A DNA stretch of 64,000 nucleotides from Oceanicola sp. GTDB lineage: Bacteria; Pseudomonadota; Alphaproteobacteria; Rhodobacterales; Rhodobacteraceae. Where the stretch lies: contig CP051231.1 in the NCBI GenBank assembly GCA_017792405.1, positions 508,634-572,633 of the forward strand. Direction: 5' to 3'. Below the pieces are notes generated by a model. It was not told the origin of the DNA, did no database searches, and worked only from the letters and a program-made list of their open reading frames with translations. Position numbers and translations under genes: made by a program. Shown here piece by piece: positions 33,074 through 41,429 of this stretch; positions within the stretch are counted from its first letter, which is position 1, and every line of letters starts with the position of its first letter.

Positions 33074-34618
33074 GTGACTGACTCTTTCCTCTGGATCGGG
33101 CTGACCAACGTGGTCCAGCCCATCAACATCGCGGCAATCGTCATGGGCACGCTGATCGGCATGTTCGTCGGCGCGATGCCCGGCCTCTCTGCGACGATGG
33201 CCATCGCCCTGCTGCTGCCGCTGACCTTCTCCTTCGAGCCGGCGACCGGCCTAGCCATGCTGGCGTCGCTTTACCTGTCCGCGATGTATGGCGGCTCCAT
33301 TGCGGCGATCCTGCTGCGCACCCCGGGCACCCCCGCCGCGGCGGCCACGGTGATCGACGGCTACCCGATGGCGCAGGCCGGCAAGGCCGGGAAGGCGCTT
33401 GGATACTCGCTGACGGCATCGCTGATCGGGGGTATCGTCTCGTCAATCGTCTTGCTGACGGTGGCACCGATGTTGGGCCGGTTGGTGCTCAACTTCGGGC
33501 CGGTCGAGATTTTTGCAATCGCGGTGCTGGGGATCACGATCATCGGGTCGCTATCGCAAGGCTCTGCCGTGCTTGGCCTGATGTCCGGCGCGCTCGGTCT
33601 GCTGATCTCGATGATCGGCATGGACCCGACGACAGGCACGCCCCGCTTTACCTTCGGAAACCTGAACCTGTTCGGAGGGGTCGAGTTTACCGTTGCCCTG
33701 ATCGGGCTGTTTTCCATCCCGCAGGCCATTCGCCTGATGATGGGCGGCGATACCCAGACCAGCAGCAGGATCTCGAATGTGCGGGACCGGATGCTGCCGA
33801 CGGCGATCGAGTTCGTGAAAATGCTGCCGAACAGCATCCGCTCTGCCGGGATCGGCGTGGCCACCGGCCTGATCCCCGGGACCGGCGGCGATACGGCCTC
33901 GTGGTTTGCCTATAACGAGGCCAAGCGGTTCTCGCGCAACAAGGCGGCCTTTGGCACCGGTCATCCGGCGGGCATCGTGGCCCCCGAAGCGGCGAACAAC
34001 TCTGTCGTGGGCGGGGCGCTGATTCCGACGATCTCGCTGGGCATTCCGGGCTCGTCCTCGACGGCGGTTCTCATGGGCGGGCTCATGGTGCATGGCATCC
34101 TGCCCGGCCCGACGCTGATGACCGACCATGGCGATGTGACGTATACGCTGCTCTGGGCCGTTCTGTTTGCGAATGTCGCGCTCTTTGCCGTGGGCATGCT
34201 GTTTACCCGTGCCTGTGTCTCGGTCACCAAGATCCCCAACAGGGTGGTCGGACCGGTCATCGTGGTTCTGTCGATCATCGGTGCCTATGCGCTGAACAAC
34301 TCGATCTTCGAGATCTGGCTAATGCTGGGCTTCGGGCTCTTCGGGTTTGTCCTCGACGCCTGCAAGATTCCGACGCCGCCGCTGGTCATCGGGCTGATCC
34401 TTGGGCCGGTGCTCGATACCAGCCTCGAGCAGAGCCTCCTGATCGGTCAGGGCAACTGGATGATCTTCCTCCAGAGCCCGATTTCGGCCGTGCTGCTGGG
34501 GATTGCCTTTCTGTCCATTCTGCAGGCGACGCCGCTCTTCAGTTGGCTCGGTGGACTCCGCCGCAGATCAGCGGGCGCCTCGGAAAGCGAGGTTGACTCG
34601 CGTAAGACACATGGATGA
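33074..34618 (+). CDS. TTT transporter large membrane subunit (TctA family)
   Basis: A 514-residue inner-membrane permease with about 11-12 segments. TctA signatures: MGTLIGMFVGAMPGLSATMA near the start, SLYLSAMYGGSIAAILLRTPGTP near residue 70-95, and the internal repeat GIPGSSSTAVLMGGLMVHGI. It uses an ion gradient. Start GTG 33074 follows tctB by 12 bases with GAGGGGA upstream. Its companion genes predict a sugar-acid or hydroxy-carboxylate substrate. Confidence 0.92.
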   Translation: MTDSFLWIGLTNVVQPINIAAIVMGTLIGMFVGAMPGLSATMAIALLLPLTFSFEPATGLAMLASLYLSAMYGGSIAAILLRTPGTPAAAATVIDGYPMAQAGKAGKALGYSLTASLIGGIVSSIVLLTVAPMLGRLVLNFGPVEIFAIAVLGITIIGSLSQGSAVLGLMSGALGLLISMIGMDPTTGTPRFTFGNLNLFGGVEFTVALIGLFSIPQAIRLMMGGDTQTSSRISNVRDRMLPTAIEFVKMLPNSIRSAGIGVATGLIPGTGGDTASWFAYNEAKRFSRNKAAFGTGHPAGIVAPEAANNSVVGGALIPTISLGIPGSSSTAVLMGGLMVHGILPGPTLMTDHGDVTYTLLWAVLFANVALFAVGMLFTRACVSVTKIPNRVVGPVIVVLSIIGAYALNNSIFEIWLMLGFGLFGFVLDACKIPTPPLVIGLILGPVLDTSLEQSLLIGQGNWMIFLQSPISAVLLGIAFLSILQATPLFSWLGGLRRRSAGASESEVDSRKTHG

Positions 34619-34674
34619 TTCTTGCCGATCCAGAGATAGAGTGCTCCAGACAGGTGACGTGAACGAAGCCAGAA

Positions 34675-35373
34675 GTGAGATGTGAAGTGACCAAGGCGGG
34701 TAGAGAAGATCCGAGAACGAGCGGCAGCGCCGAAGAAGTGACGCGCGACATCACGCGGCGGCTGGAAGAGGATATCGTCTTTGGCCACCTTCACCCGCGC
34801 GAGCGGCTTGTGGAGGACGAGATCGCCGAGCGCTTCGGCATCAAGCGCTACCTTGCCCGGCAGGCGATCATCGAACTCGAGCGGCTGGGGCTTGTGGACC
34901 GGATCCGCAATCGCGGTGCCGTCGTGCGCCTCTACACCCCGCAGGAGGTCAACGACATCCACCTGGTGCGGGTGCTGCTGGAAACGCAGGCTGCCGGCCT
35001 CATTCCGCTTCCGATGGATGCGGATTCTGTCAAGAAGCTCGAAGAGATTCAGGGGCGCCACTCGATCGGGATCACCGAAGGCGACAAGCGCGCGGTCTTT
35101 CACGCCAACATCGAGTTTCATAGGGAGCTGTTTGCGCATTGCGGAAATGCAGCGCTGATCGAGGCCATCGAGATTTTCGCGCAGAAGAGCCATGCCTATC
35201 GCTCGATCTTCACGAATGACCTCGCCTCGCTGGAATGGGCGGCGAGTGAGCATCTGTCGATGATAGACGCCTGCCGGCGGGGCGACCGTGACGCGCTTGT
35301 GGTGGCCTGCAGAGACCATCTTGCGCCAGCGAAGGATCACTACATCTCCGTCTGGCGCTCGCGGTTTGATTGA
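34675..35373 (+). CDS. GntR-family regulator (FadR/FCD subgroup)
   Basis: A 232-residue regulator: winged helix at about 20-85 (ITRRLEEDIVFGHLHPRERLVE, then LARQAIIELERLGLV) and an all-helical FCD ligand domain with metal-type His residues (VFHANIEFHRELF, EHLSMIDACRRGD, CRDHL). FCD regulators sense sugar acids or carboxylates, matching the operon. Two GTG starts are possible, 34675 or 34687; neither has a strong ribosome site. Lies between tctA and the LarA-like gene. Probable control site: the inverted repeat at 31478-31497. Confidence 0.82.
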   Translation: MRCEVTKAGREDPRTSGSAEEVTRDITRRLEEDIVFGHLHPRERLVEDEIAERFGIKRYLARQAIIELERLGLVDRIRNRGAVVRLYTPQEVNDIHLVRVLLETQAAGLIPLPMDADSVKKLEEIQGRHSIGITEGDKRAVFHANIEFHRELFAHCGNAALIEAIEIFAQKSHAYRSIFTNDLASLEWAASEHLSMIDACRRGDRDALVVACRDHLAPAKDHYISVWRSRFD

Positions 35374-35414
35374 ATGCGCGTGCGGCGGCCCGGGGAAGAG
35401 GCAGGAGACAGGCG

Positions 35415-36707
35415 ATGAGTGTCATTGACGAATTTCTGGCAAATGTCGAACTGCCCCGCATGGTGACGGTCAGACAGGTCTTTGCCGACAACGCTGTGGC
35501 CGATATTGCCAGCGCGGTGCGTGCCGAGATTGCGCGGCCTGAGATCGCCGCTCTGGTGCGCCCTGACATGTCGGTAGCCGTCGGCGTAGGAAGCCGGGGC
35601 CTCGCCGAGCTTCCCACGCTTGTGAGAACGACTGTCGACGCCCTTCGTGCGCTGGGTGCCCGGCCCTACATCGTGCCGGCCATGGGGAGCCATGGCGGCG
35701 CTACGCCCGAAGGCCAGATCAAGCTGCTCGGCAAGCTAGGCGTGACCGAGGAAAGCGCGGGCTGCCCGATCCGGTCGTCGATGGAGACCGTCGAGCTTGG
35801 GCGACTGCCCAACGGGCTGCCAATCCTGATGGACAAGGAGGCCATGCAGGCTGACGGCATCATCGTCATCAACCGGGTGAAACCGCATACCAGTTTCAGC
35901 GGCACCATAGAAAGCGGCCTCGCGAAGATGGTGACGATCGGGCTTGGCAAGCAGCAGGGCGCCGAAAGTTGCCATGCGCTCGGGTTTGGCAAGATGGCGG
36001 AGAACGTGCTGGAGATGGCCCGTTTCAAGCTGGCAAACACACCGATCCTGTTTGGCCTCGCGACGGTGGAAAATGCCTATGACAGGATCTCGCGGATCGA
36101 GGCGGTTGCGGGCGACAGGATCCTCGAGCGAGAGCCCGAATTGCTGGCCGAAGCGCGTGGTAACATGCCGCGCATCCTCTTCCGCCCGATCGATGTGCTC
36201 ATCGTCGACCGGATGGGGAAAGAGTACTCGGGTACCGGGATGGACCCCAACATCACCGGCCGCGCCTCTACGCCCTATGTGACCACCACTCAGGAGGTCG
36301 GAAAGATGGCCGTTCTCGACCTCACCGAAAACAGCGGCGGCAATGCCACCGGGATCGGGCTTGCCGACATCTGCACGCGCCGGCTCTATGATAAGATCGA
36401 CTTTCCGGCGACCTATGCCAACTGCATCACCTCGACGGTTCTGGCTGGCGCACGCATTCCCGTGATCATGGAAAATGACCGGGACGCCGCCAGGATCGCG
36501 GTAAAAACCTGCAATGTCCCCGATCTGGACCAGCTTCGGATGGTCAGGCTATCGAACACGCTGCATCTCGAAGAGATCCAGATTTCCGAGGCCCTGCTGC
36601 CCGAGGCGCGCAGCAACCCCTCTATCGAAATCCTGGGTGATCCGAGCCCGATGATGTTCGACGCGGCGGGGAGCCTGCTGCACGGGGACCAACCGCAGGG
36701 TGGCTGA
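35415..36707 (+). CDS. LarA-superfamily protein (nickel-pincer racemase/epimerase homologue)
   Basis: A 430-residue homologue of lactate racemase LarA, of the divergent group often listed as DUF2088 or lactate-racemase-domain proteins. N-terminal domain VAVGVGSRGLAELPTLV, then PAMGSHGGATPEGQ. Cofactor-site candidates: His93 (GSHGG), His158 (VKPHTSFSG), Lys171 (GLAKM) and His187 (ESCH). Lys171 to His187 is 16 residues, the same spacing as Lys184 (covalently holding the cofactor) to His200 (Ni ligand) in LarA; His93/His158 would match LarA His108/His174. The substrate is unknown; a 2-hydroxy acid epimerised or racemised at C2 is expected. AGGAGA lies upstream of ATG 35415. The lar cofactor genes lie 9 kb away in the same cluster. 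Confidence 0.85.
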   Translation: MSVIDEFLANVELPRMVTVRQVFADNAVADIASAVRAEIARPEIAALVRPDMSVAVGVGSRGLAELPTLVRTTVDALRALGARPYIVPAMGSHGGATPEGQIKLLGKLGVTEESAGCPIRSSMETVELGRLPNGLPILMDKEAMQADGIIVINRVKPHTSFSGTIESGLAKMVTIGLGKQQGAESCHALGFGKMAENVLEMARFKLANTPILFGLATVENAYDRISRIEAVAGDRILEREPELLAEARGNMPRILFRPIDVLIVDRMGKEYSGTGMDPNITGRASTPYVTTTQEVGKMAVLDLTENSGGNATGIGLADICTRRLYDKIDFPATYANCITSTVLAGARIPVIMENDRDAARIAVKTCNVPDLDQLRMVRLSNTLHLEEIQISEALLPEARSNPSIEILGDPSPMMFDAAGSLLHGDQPQGG

Positions 36708-37109
36708 AGCTCTGCTGTGGGGGTCGTGCGTGCGGGAGACATGGGTGAGAGATGGCGGACGGGTCGATTGAGCTTTTTTTGGCGACGCTGGTATGCTCAA
36801 GGTGGTCAACGGGTGTTGGCACCGCTGGATCGCGTGACGAGGGTGTATCGCTCTTTGTAGCTGTTGCCGATTGGAAATGAATTGGCGGCGTGCGGTGCGC
36901 GGTGCTGAAGCGGCTGTCTCGCCTCTCAGGTTCAATCTTAGCACTGGCTTGACTTCTTTTAATGTTTCCGGCCGCTTACCAGAGACCCTCGAACCCTGAT
37001 CGGCGCGAAAAGAGGCGCCGGGGTGGGGAGGGTTGATCATCTGGGGTAAAATGATCAGGGTGCTGAGTATCTGCCTGCGTGGTGCAGGTTGTGGCCAGTG
37101 GAGGCGGCG
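36708..37109. other. intergenic spacer at the right end of the sugar-acid cluster
   Basis: About 400 bases with no convincing gene. It contains an AT-richer section (36770-36960) with a T-run after TTGAGC near 36773, a 6-bp hairpin CGGCGC/GCGCCG (37001-37020), and two TGATCA palindromes at 37034-37039 and 37052-37057. Any of these could end the LarA-like transcript or control the Rieske gene; none is decisive. I see no copy of the tRNA-Leu 3' end here. Confidence 0.5.
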
Positions 37110-37484
37110 GTGTCTGACGATTTGCCCGACTACCAGAACGTGGCGCTGATGCGCGACCTGCCGGAGGGGCGGGTGGTGACGGCTCGGGTGGCGGGGCATT
37201 TGGTGGGGGTGGCGCTGGTCGGCGCATCGCCGCGGGTGTTTCAGAGCCTCTGCCCGCATGACAAGGCCTCCCTGAAGGACGGGCGGATCGAGGGCTGCGA
37301 AGTGCAGTGCCCGCGCCATTTTGCCCGGTTCGATCTGGAGAGCGGGAAGGTCTCTGCCGGGTGGCGCGTGGATGACCTGCGGCTCTATCCGGCGCGGGTG
37401 CAGGAGGGCTGGGTGCAGGTGGACGCAGAGGCCCTCCGACGCGATCCGCCGGAGGGCCAGAAGAAGGTTTGGGATTTGTCCTGA
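37110..37484 (+). CDS. Rieske [2Fe-2S] ferredoxin-like protein
   Basis: A 124-residue soluble Rieske protein. Cluster ligands are visible: C-P-H in SLCPHDKASL and C-P-R-H in EVQCPRHFARFDLESG, 17-18 residues apart, typical of bacterial dioxygenase ferredoxins and NirD-like proteins. It would carry electrons to an oxygenase or reductase; no partner oxygenase lies next to it. I chose GTG 37110 because GGAGG sits 5-6 bases upstream. Confidence 0.82.
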   Translation: MSDDLPDYQNVALMRDLPEGRVVTARVAGHLVGVALVGASPRVFQSLCPHDKASLKDGRIEGCEVQCPRHFARFDLESGKVSAGWRVDDLRLYPARVQEGWVQVDAEALRRDPPEGQKKVWDLS

Positions 37485-37505
37485 AGCGCCGCGGGGGTCG
37501 CGGGA

Positions 37506-38762
37506 TCAGGCGTAGACAGGCGGCGGGATCAGCGGCGAGTCGGAGTCGAAGCGCTCGCCATCCTTGAAGCACATCACCGGGCGCACGAGCTTGTCTGTCA
37601 CCACCTCGACGCCGGAATTGTCGAACAGCTTGAACTTGCCGTCGATGATTTCGAGCACCGAAATGTCAGCCCCGCGCGAGACTTGAAGCGAGCCAAGCTC
37701 ATCGGATTTGCCGAGCACGGTGGCGGGGTTCTGGGTGACGGTGGCGACGACCTCGGGGAGGGTCATGCCGAGGGTGATCAGCTCGGTCATCGCCACGGTG
37801 AGGTTGAAGGGCGCGGCGCCGAAGAAGGGGTTGGATTCGCGCACGTCCTTGTCCAGCCCCTCGGGCGGGACGGTGACGTTGAAGCCGTGCATGTCGGCCC
37901 CGAGGGTGAAGGGCTTGATGCCGGTGTCGAGCACCTTCTTGGCGACTTCGAAGCTGAAATGCGAGCCGTGGCCTACATCGACACGCACGCCGCGGTCGAT
38001 CGCCTCGAAGACGATGGGGTGCACCTCGCCCTCCTCCGAGACGAAGCCGCCGGGGTGGCGGGTGAAGGGGTGGGCCAGCATGTCGCCCTCTTCCATGATC
38101 GGCACCAGCTCGCGGATCAGTTCGTCGGGGTCGGGCACGGGGCCTTCCTCCAGCGAGGGCCAGAGCTGGCCGAGGTGGATGTAGAGCGGCAGGCCCAGCT
38201 CGCGGGAGATCTGCTTGCCGACCTTGATCACCTCCATCCCCCAGCGCGACTGGCCGCCGATCTCGGCATGGGCCTTCACGCCGCGCACGATGTCGAGGTT
38301 CTCCTTGGCGACGCGGATGGTGTGCTCGGGGTTCACGCCGTTGGGGCCGTAGAGGTCGGGGTACATATGCCCCTCCAGCCCGCCGACGAGGTAGGCCGAG
38401 ATGAAGCAGTAGAGCTTGGTCTTGGCCGCCGGGTCGATGAGGTGCTTGAAGCCGCCCAGCGTCATGCAGCTGGGGCCGCCCTGGTCGATGATGGTGGTCA
38501 CGCCGGAGCGCACGCCGACCATATCGGGGTTGAGGCCGAACTTGCCGGTGACGTGCTGGTAGATATGGCCGTGGGTGTCGATCATGCCGGCGATGACGAT
38601 CTTGCCGGAGAGGTCCACCACCTCGGCCCCGTCGGGGGCGATGGTGGGTTCGATGGCGGCGATCTTGCCGCCCTTGATCGCAACATCGAACTGCCCGTCG
38701 CGGCCTGTTGCCGGGTCGATCACCCGGCCGCCCTTCAGCACAGTCTCGTAGCCCATGGTCAT
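37506..38762 (-). CDS. amidohydrolase/deacetylase-family metallohydrolase (dihydroorotase-like)
   Basis: A 418-residue amidohydrolase. Metal ligands: His-x-His in DTHGHIYQH (about residues 62-67), a Lys in RGVKAHAEIGG that could be carboxylated, His in LPLYIHLGQ and MLAHPFTRH, and the catalytic Asp in TLGADMHGFN. N- and C-terminal beta regions form the usual composite domain (VLKGGRVIDPATG at the start). It probably opens a cyclic amide, imide or acyl-amino acid. AAGGGA lies upstream of ATG 38762. Divergent from the amidase gene. Confidence 0.85.
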   Translation of the reverse strand: MTMGYETVLKGGRVIDPATGRDGQFDVAIKGGKIAAIEPTIAPDGAEVVDLSGKIVIAGMIDTHGHIYQHVTGKFGLNPDMVGVRSGVTTIIDQGGPSCMTLGGFKHLIDPAAKTKLYCFISAYLVGGLEGHMYPDLYGPNGVNPEHTIRVAKENLDIVRGVKAHAEIGGQSRWGMEVIKVGKQISRELGLPLYIHLGQLWPSLEEGPVPDPDELIRELVPIMEEGDMLAHPFTRHPGGFVSEEGEVHPIVFEAIDRGVRVDVGHGSHFSFEVAKKVLDTGIKPFTLGADMHGFNVTVPPEGLDKDVRESNPFFGAAPFNLTVAMTELITLGMTLPEVVATVTQNPATVLGKSDELGSLQVSRGADISVLEIIDGKFKLFDNSGVEVVTDKLVRPVMCFKDGERFDSDSPLIPPPVYA

Positions 38763-38931
38763 ATGCGTCCCTTTCCTGCGTCGCGTTTCGGTGTCACCGG
38801 GTGGCCCGTTGTTGCCCGTTGCGGGCGCGGTTTGGCGGGGCGGCGGTGACCTCCTCTTGATTTAATCAGTATCCTGATCAATTCTGCTTATCAAGGCGTC
38901 ACCGCCATGTAGAACAGGGGATTTGCGCGAA
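38763..38931. promoter_or_regulatory. divergent control region with TGATTTAATCA palindrome (amidohydrolase / amidase)
   Basis: An AT-rich core lies in a GC-rich setting. TGATTTAATCA (38858-38868) is a perfect 11-base palindrome, TGATCA lies at 38875-38880, and CTTGAT (38856-38861) and ATCAAG (38890-38895) form outer arms around both. Candidate operator for control of both divergent genes. Confidence 0.5.
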
Positions 38932-40083
38932 ATGCGGGCAGAAACGCAGCTTGCTGACGAAATATTCATCACGCGGAGCATGGCGGCCGCAGAAGGGGCG
39001 GGCCTGCTTGCCGGACTGCGGCTCGCGGTGAAGGACAATATCGACGGTGCGGGCTGGGTGAACGGCTCGGGCACGCCGGGCTGGGCCGAGGGCCGGGCGG
39101 CGGCGGAGGTGGATGCGCCGGTGCTGGCGGCGCTGCTGGCCGCGGGGGCGCAGATGGTGGGGCGCACGGTCATGGATGAGCTGGCCTTCAGCCTGATGGG
39201 GCGCAACGCGCATTACGGCACGCCGCCCAATGGCGCGGCGCCGGAGCGGCTTCCGGGCGGCTCCTCTTCGGGGAGCGCGGCGGCGGTGAGTTGCGGGGCG
39301 GCGGATATTGCGCTGGGCACGGATACCGGCGGATCGGTGCGGCTTCCGGCGGCGTGGTGCGGGCTGCATGGGCTGCGCACGACCCACGGGGCGGTGCCGA
39401 TGGCCGGGGTGACGCCGCTGGCGCCGAGCTTTGACGTGGTCGGCTGGTTCGCCCGTTCGGCGGCGCCTATGGCGGCGGTGGCGCAAGTGTGCGGGCTGGC
39501 GCGGCGGGGCGGGTTTGCGCGGGTCTGGATGCCGGGCGCGCTCTGGGCCGGAGCGGCGCCCTCGCTGCGGGAAGCGGCGGAGCGGATCGTGGCGGGGCGG
39601 ACGGTAGAGGATGCCGCGCTGCCCGAGTGCGGAGTGGAACGGGGCGAGGTGTTTCGCCGGGTGCAGGCGGTGGAGGCTTGGGCGGCGCTGGGCGATTTCG
39701 TGACCGCGCGGGGCGCCGGGCTGGCGCCGGACGTGCGGGCGCGGTTCGAGGCGGGGCGCGAAATGCCGCCCGGCGATTATGAGGCGGCGGTGGTGGCGCG
39801 GGCGCGGTTTGCCACGGCGATGGGCGAGGCGCTGGCGGGCGACACGCTCTTGCTGATGCCGACCACGCCCGACCCCGCGCCGATGCGCGATGCCGCGCCC
39901 GAGGTGCTGGACCGCACGCGGGGGCGGGCGATTGGCCTGCTCTCGGTCGCGGGGCTGGCGGGCCTACCGCAATATGCGCTGCCCGTGGCCAACCCCGACG
40001 GCCCGCCGCTCTCACTCTCGCTGATCGCCACGCCCGGCCGAGACGCTGACCTCATTGCAATTGCCGAACAGATGGAGCCCTGA
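38932..40083 (+). CDS. amidase-signature enzyme (short AMI1-like form)
   Basis: A 383-residue amidase. Catalytic Lys34 (AVKDNID), cis-Ser111 (GGSSSGSAAAV) and nucleophile Ser135 (GTDTGGSVRLPA) have the family spacing (24 residues between the serines). It is shorter than AtzE/GatA types and resembles the AMI1-like group. ATG 38932 with AGGGGA upstream; an in-frame TTG at 38923 is possible. The stop overlaps the next start (TGATG), tying it to the HpxZ-like protein as in oxalurate or cyanurate operons. Confidence 0.85.
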   Translation: MRAETQLADEIFITRSMAAAEGAGLLAGLRLAVKDNIDGAGWVNGSGTPGWAEGRAAAEVDAPVLAALLAAGAQMVGRTVMDELAFSLMGRNAHYGTPPNGAAPERLPGGSSSGSAAAVSCGAADIALGTDTGGSVRLPAAWCGLHGLRTTHGAVPMAGVTPLAPSFDVVGWFARSAAPMAAVAQVCGLARRGGFARVWMPGALWAGAAPSLREAAERIVAGRTVEDAALPECGVERGEVFRRVQAVEAWAALGDFVTARGAGLAPDVRARFEAGREMPPGDYEAAVVARARFATAMGEALAGDTLLLMPTTPDPAPMRDAAPEVLDRTRGRAIGLLSVAGLAGLPQYALPVANPDGPPLSLSLIATPGRDADLIAIAEQMEP

Positions 40084-40475
40084 TGACCGACCCTGTGGTG
40101 AACGACCCCGAAACGCTGGCCGAGGTGGAAGCCGCCTTTGCCCGCTACGAACGCGCCCTGACGGGCAACCTGATCGAGGAGATGGATGACCTGTTCTGGC
40201 ACCACGGGCTGAGCGTGCGGCTGGGGGCGGGGGAGAACCTCTATGGGATCGAGGCGATCCGGGCGTTTCGGAATGCGCGGCCTTCGAAGGGGCTGGAGCG
40301 GGCGCTGCGGAACACGGTCATTACCAGCTTTGGCAAGGATTTTGCGACCGCCTGCACCGAGTTCACCCGCGAGGGGAGTGACAGGATCGGGCGGCAGACG
40401 CACAGTTGGGTGCGGTTTGAAGATGGCTGGAAGATCGTGGCCGCGCATGTCTCGCTGATGGAGGGCGGGCAATGA
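40083..40475 (+). CDS. HpxZ/AtzH-like (DUF3225) protein
   Basis: A 130-residue small cone-shaped-fold protein: MDDLFWHHGLSVRLGAGENLYGIEAIRAFR, then RQTHSWVRFEDGWKIVAAHVSLM. This matches the DUF3225 family known as oxalurate-catabolism HpxZ and AtzH. AtzH acts on a dicarboxyurea-type intermediate in cyanurate breakdown. It overlaps the amidase by 1 base and the DUF1116-like gene by 4, so all three belong to one transcript. Confidence 0.85.
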   Translation: MTDPVVNDPETLAEVEAAFARYERALTGNLIEEMDDLFWHHGLSVRLGAGENLYGIEAIRAFRNARPSKGLERALRNTVITSFGKDFATACTEFTREGSDRIGRQTHSWVRFEDGWKIVAAHVSLMEGGQ

Positions 40476-41429
40476 GCCTGTGGGACGGCATCAGCCCGGT
40501 GCTGACGGGCTGCCTGCCGCTGGGCGAGGCGGCCGGACGCGGCGGAAAGGATGATCCGCGCGGGCGAGGTGGCGATACGTGCGGCGCAGGAGGTTGGGGT
40601 GGTGGTGCCGCTGGCTTGCGTGGCCTCCCCGACCATGCCGGTGCTGGTGGTGGAGGGCGGGGGGCTGAAGGCGTTTTCGCCGGTGAGCGATGGCGCGTTG
40701 GACGGGGCCTTGCGGTTCGGCGCGGCAAACCCGGCCGCGCAGGTGGCGCGGATCGGGGAGATGGCGGCGATGGAGGGACCGTTGCGGGCGGCGATTGGAG
40801 AGGGCGTCGCGCTTATGCCGCTGATGTCAGAGGCGATTGCGGCGGGGGATGACCTGCACGGCTCGGTCGCCGCGATGAGCGCGGCGCTGGCGGATCGGCT
40901 GGGGATGAGCGGCGCGGCGGACAGTTATGCTCGGATGCCGCTCTTTGCTTTGAACGCGGTGATGGCGGCGGCGGCGGTGATGCTGAAGGCAGGGGCCGCG
41001 CGGGCGCCGGAGCCTCTGGTGATGGCCGCCGGGGGCAACGGGGTGGACTTTGGCTGGATGACCTCGGAGGCGCCGGGGGTGTGGCAAGTGCGGGCCGCGA
41101 CCGCGCCCGAAGGCCCGAGGATGGATGGCGGCGCGGCGAAGGTGCTGCCCGCGATAGGCGACAGCGCGGTGATCGACGCGCTGGGGCTTGGCGGGCCGAT
41201 CCTGCGGCATGCGCCTGCGCTGCGGGAGGCGCTGGCGCCGTTTCATGGCGCTGAGGTCTTTGACGCCTCGCCCGCGTTTCTGGCGCCGCACTCGGAATTG
41301 CCGGAGGACATTCACTTGGGCTGCGCCGCTGCGCGGCTGGGGCAGCATCCGGGCGTCATGCTGGCGATGCTCGGTGCGGAGGGTGAGGGGCTTGTGGGGC
41401 GCGGGCTGGCGGGCTGGCCAGAGGCCTAG
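40472..41429 (+). pseudogene. DUF1116 (AllG/YlbE/YahG-like) gene, probably shortened and frameshifted
   Basis: From ATG 40472 (overlapping the HpxZ-like stop, ATGA) the frame gives MSLWDGISPVLTGCLPLGEA, which looks like the start of a DUF1116 protein, then becomes unrelated sequence near 40550. A second frame from ATG 40551 to the TAG at 41427-41429 encodes 292 residues that match the rest of DUF1116: ALRFG, MPLMSEAIAAGDDLHGS, FALNAVMAAAAVMLKAG, MAAGGNGVDFGW, LPAIGDSAVIDALGLGG. The expected segment between them (with the conserved His/Gly stretch) is missing. So there is a deletion of perhaps 50-60 codons with a frame change, or a new short gene from 40551. AllG-type proteins work in oxamate carbamoyl transfer. 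Confidence 0.6.

Noticed and set aside
36986..37012. GGTTCGAG on the minus strand as a second tRNA-Leu attachment site
   Set aside because: Only 8 bases match the tRNA T-arm, a sequence common to many tRNAs; the rest diverges and no acceptor end follows.
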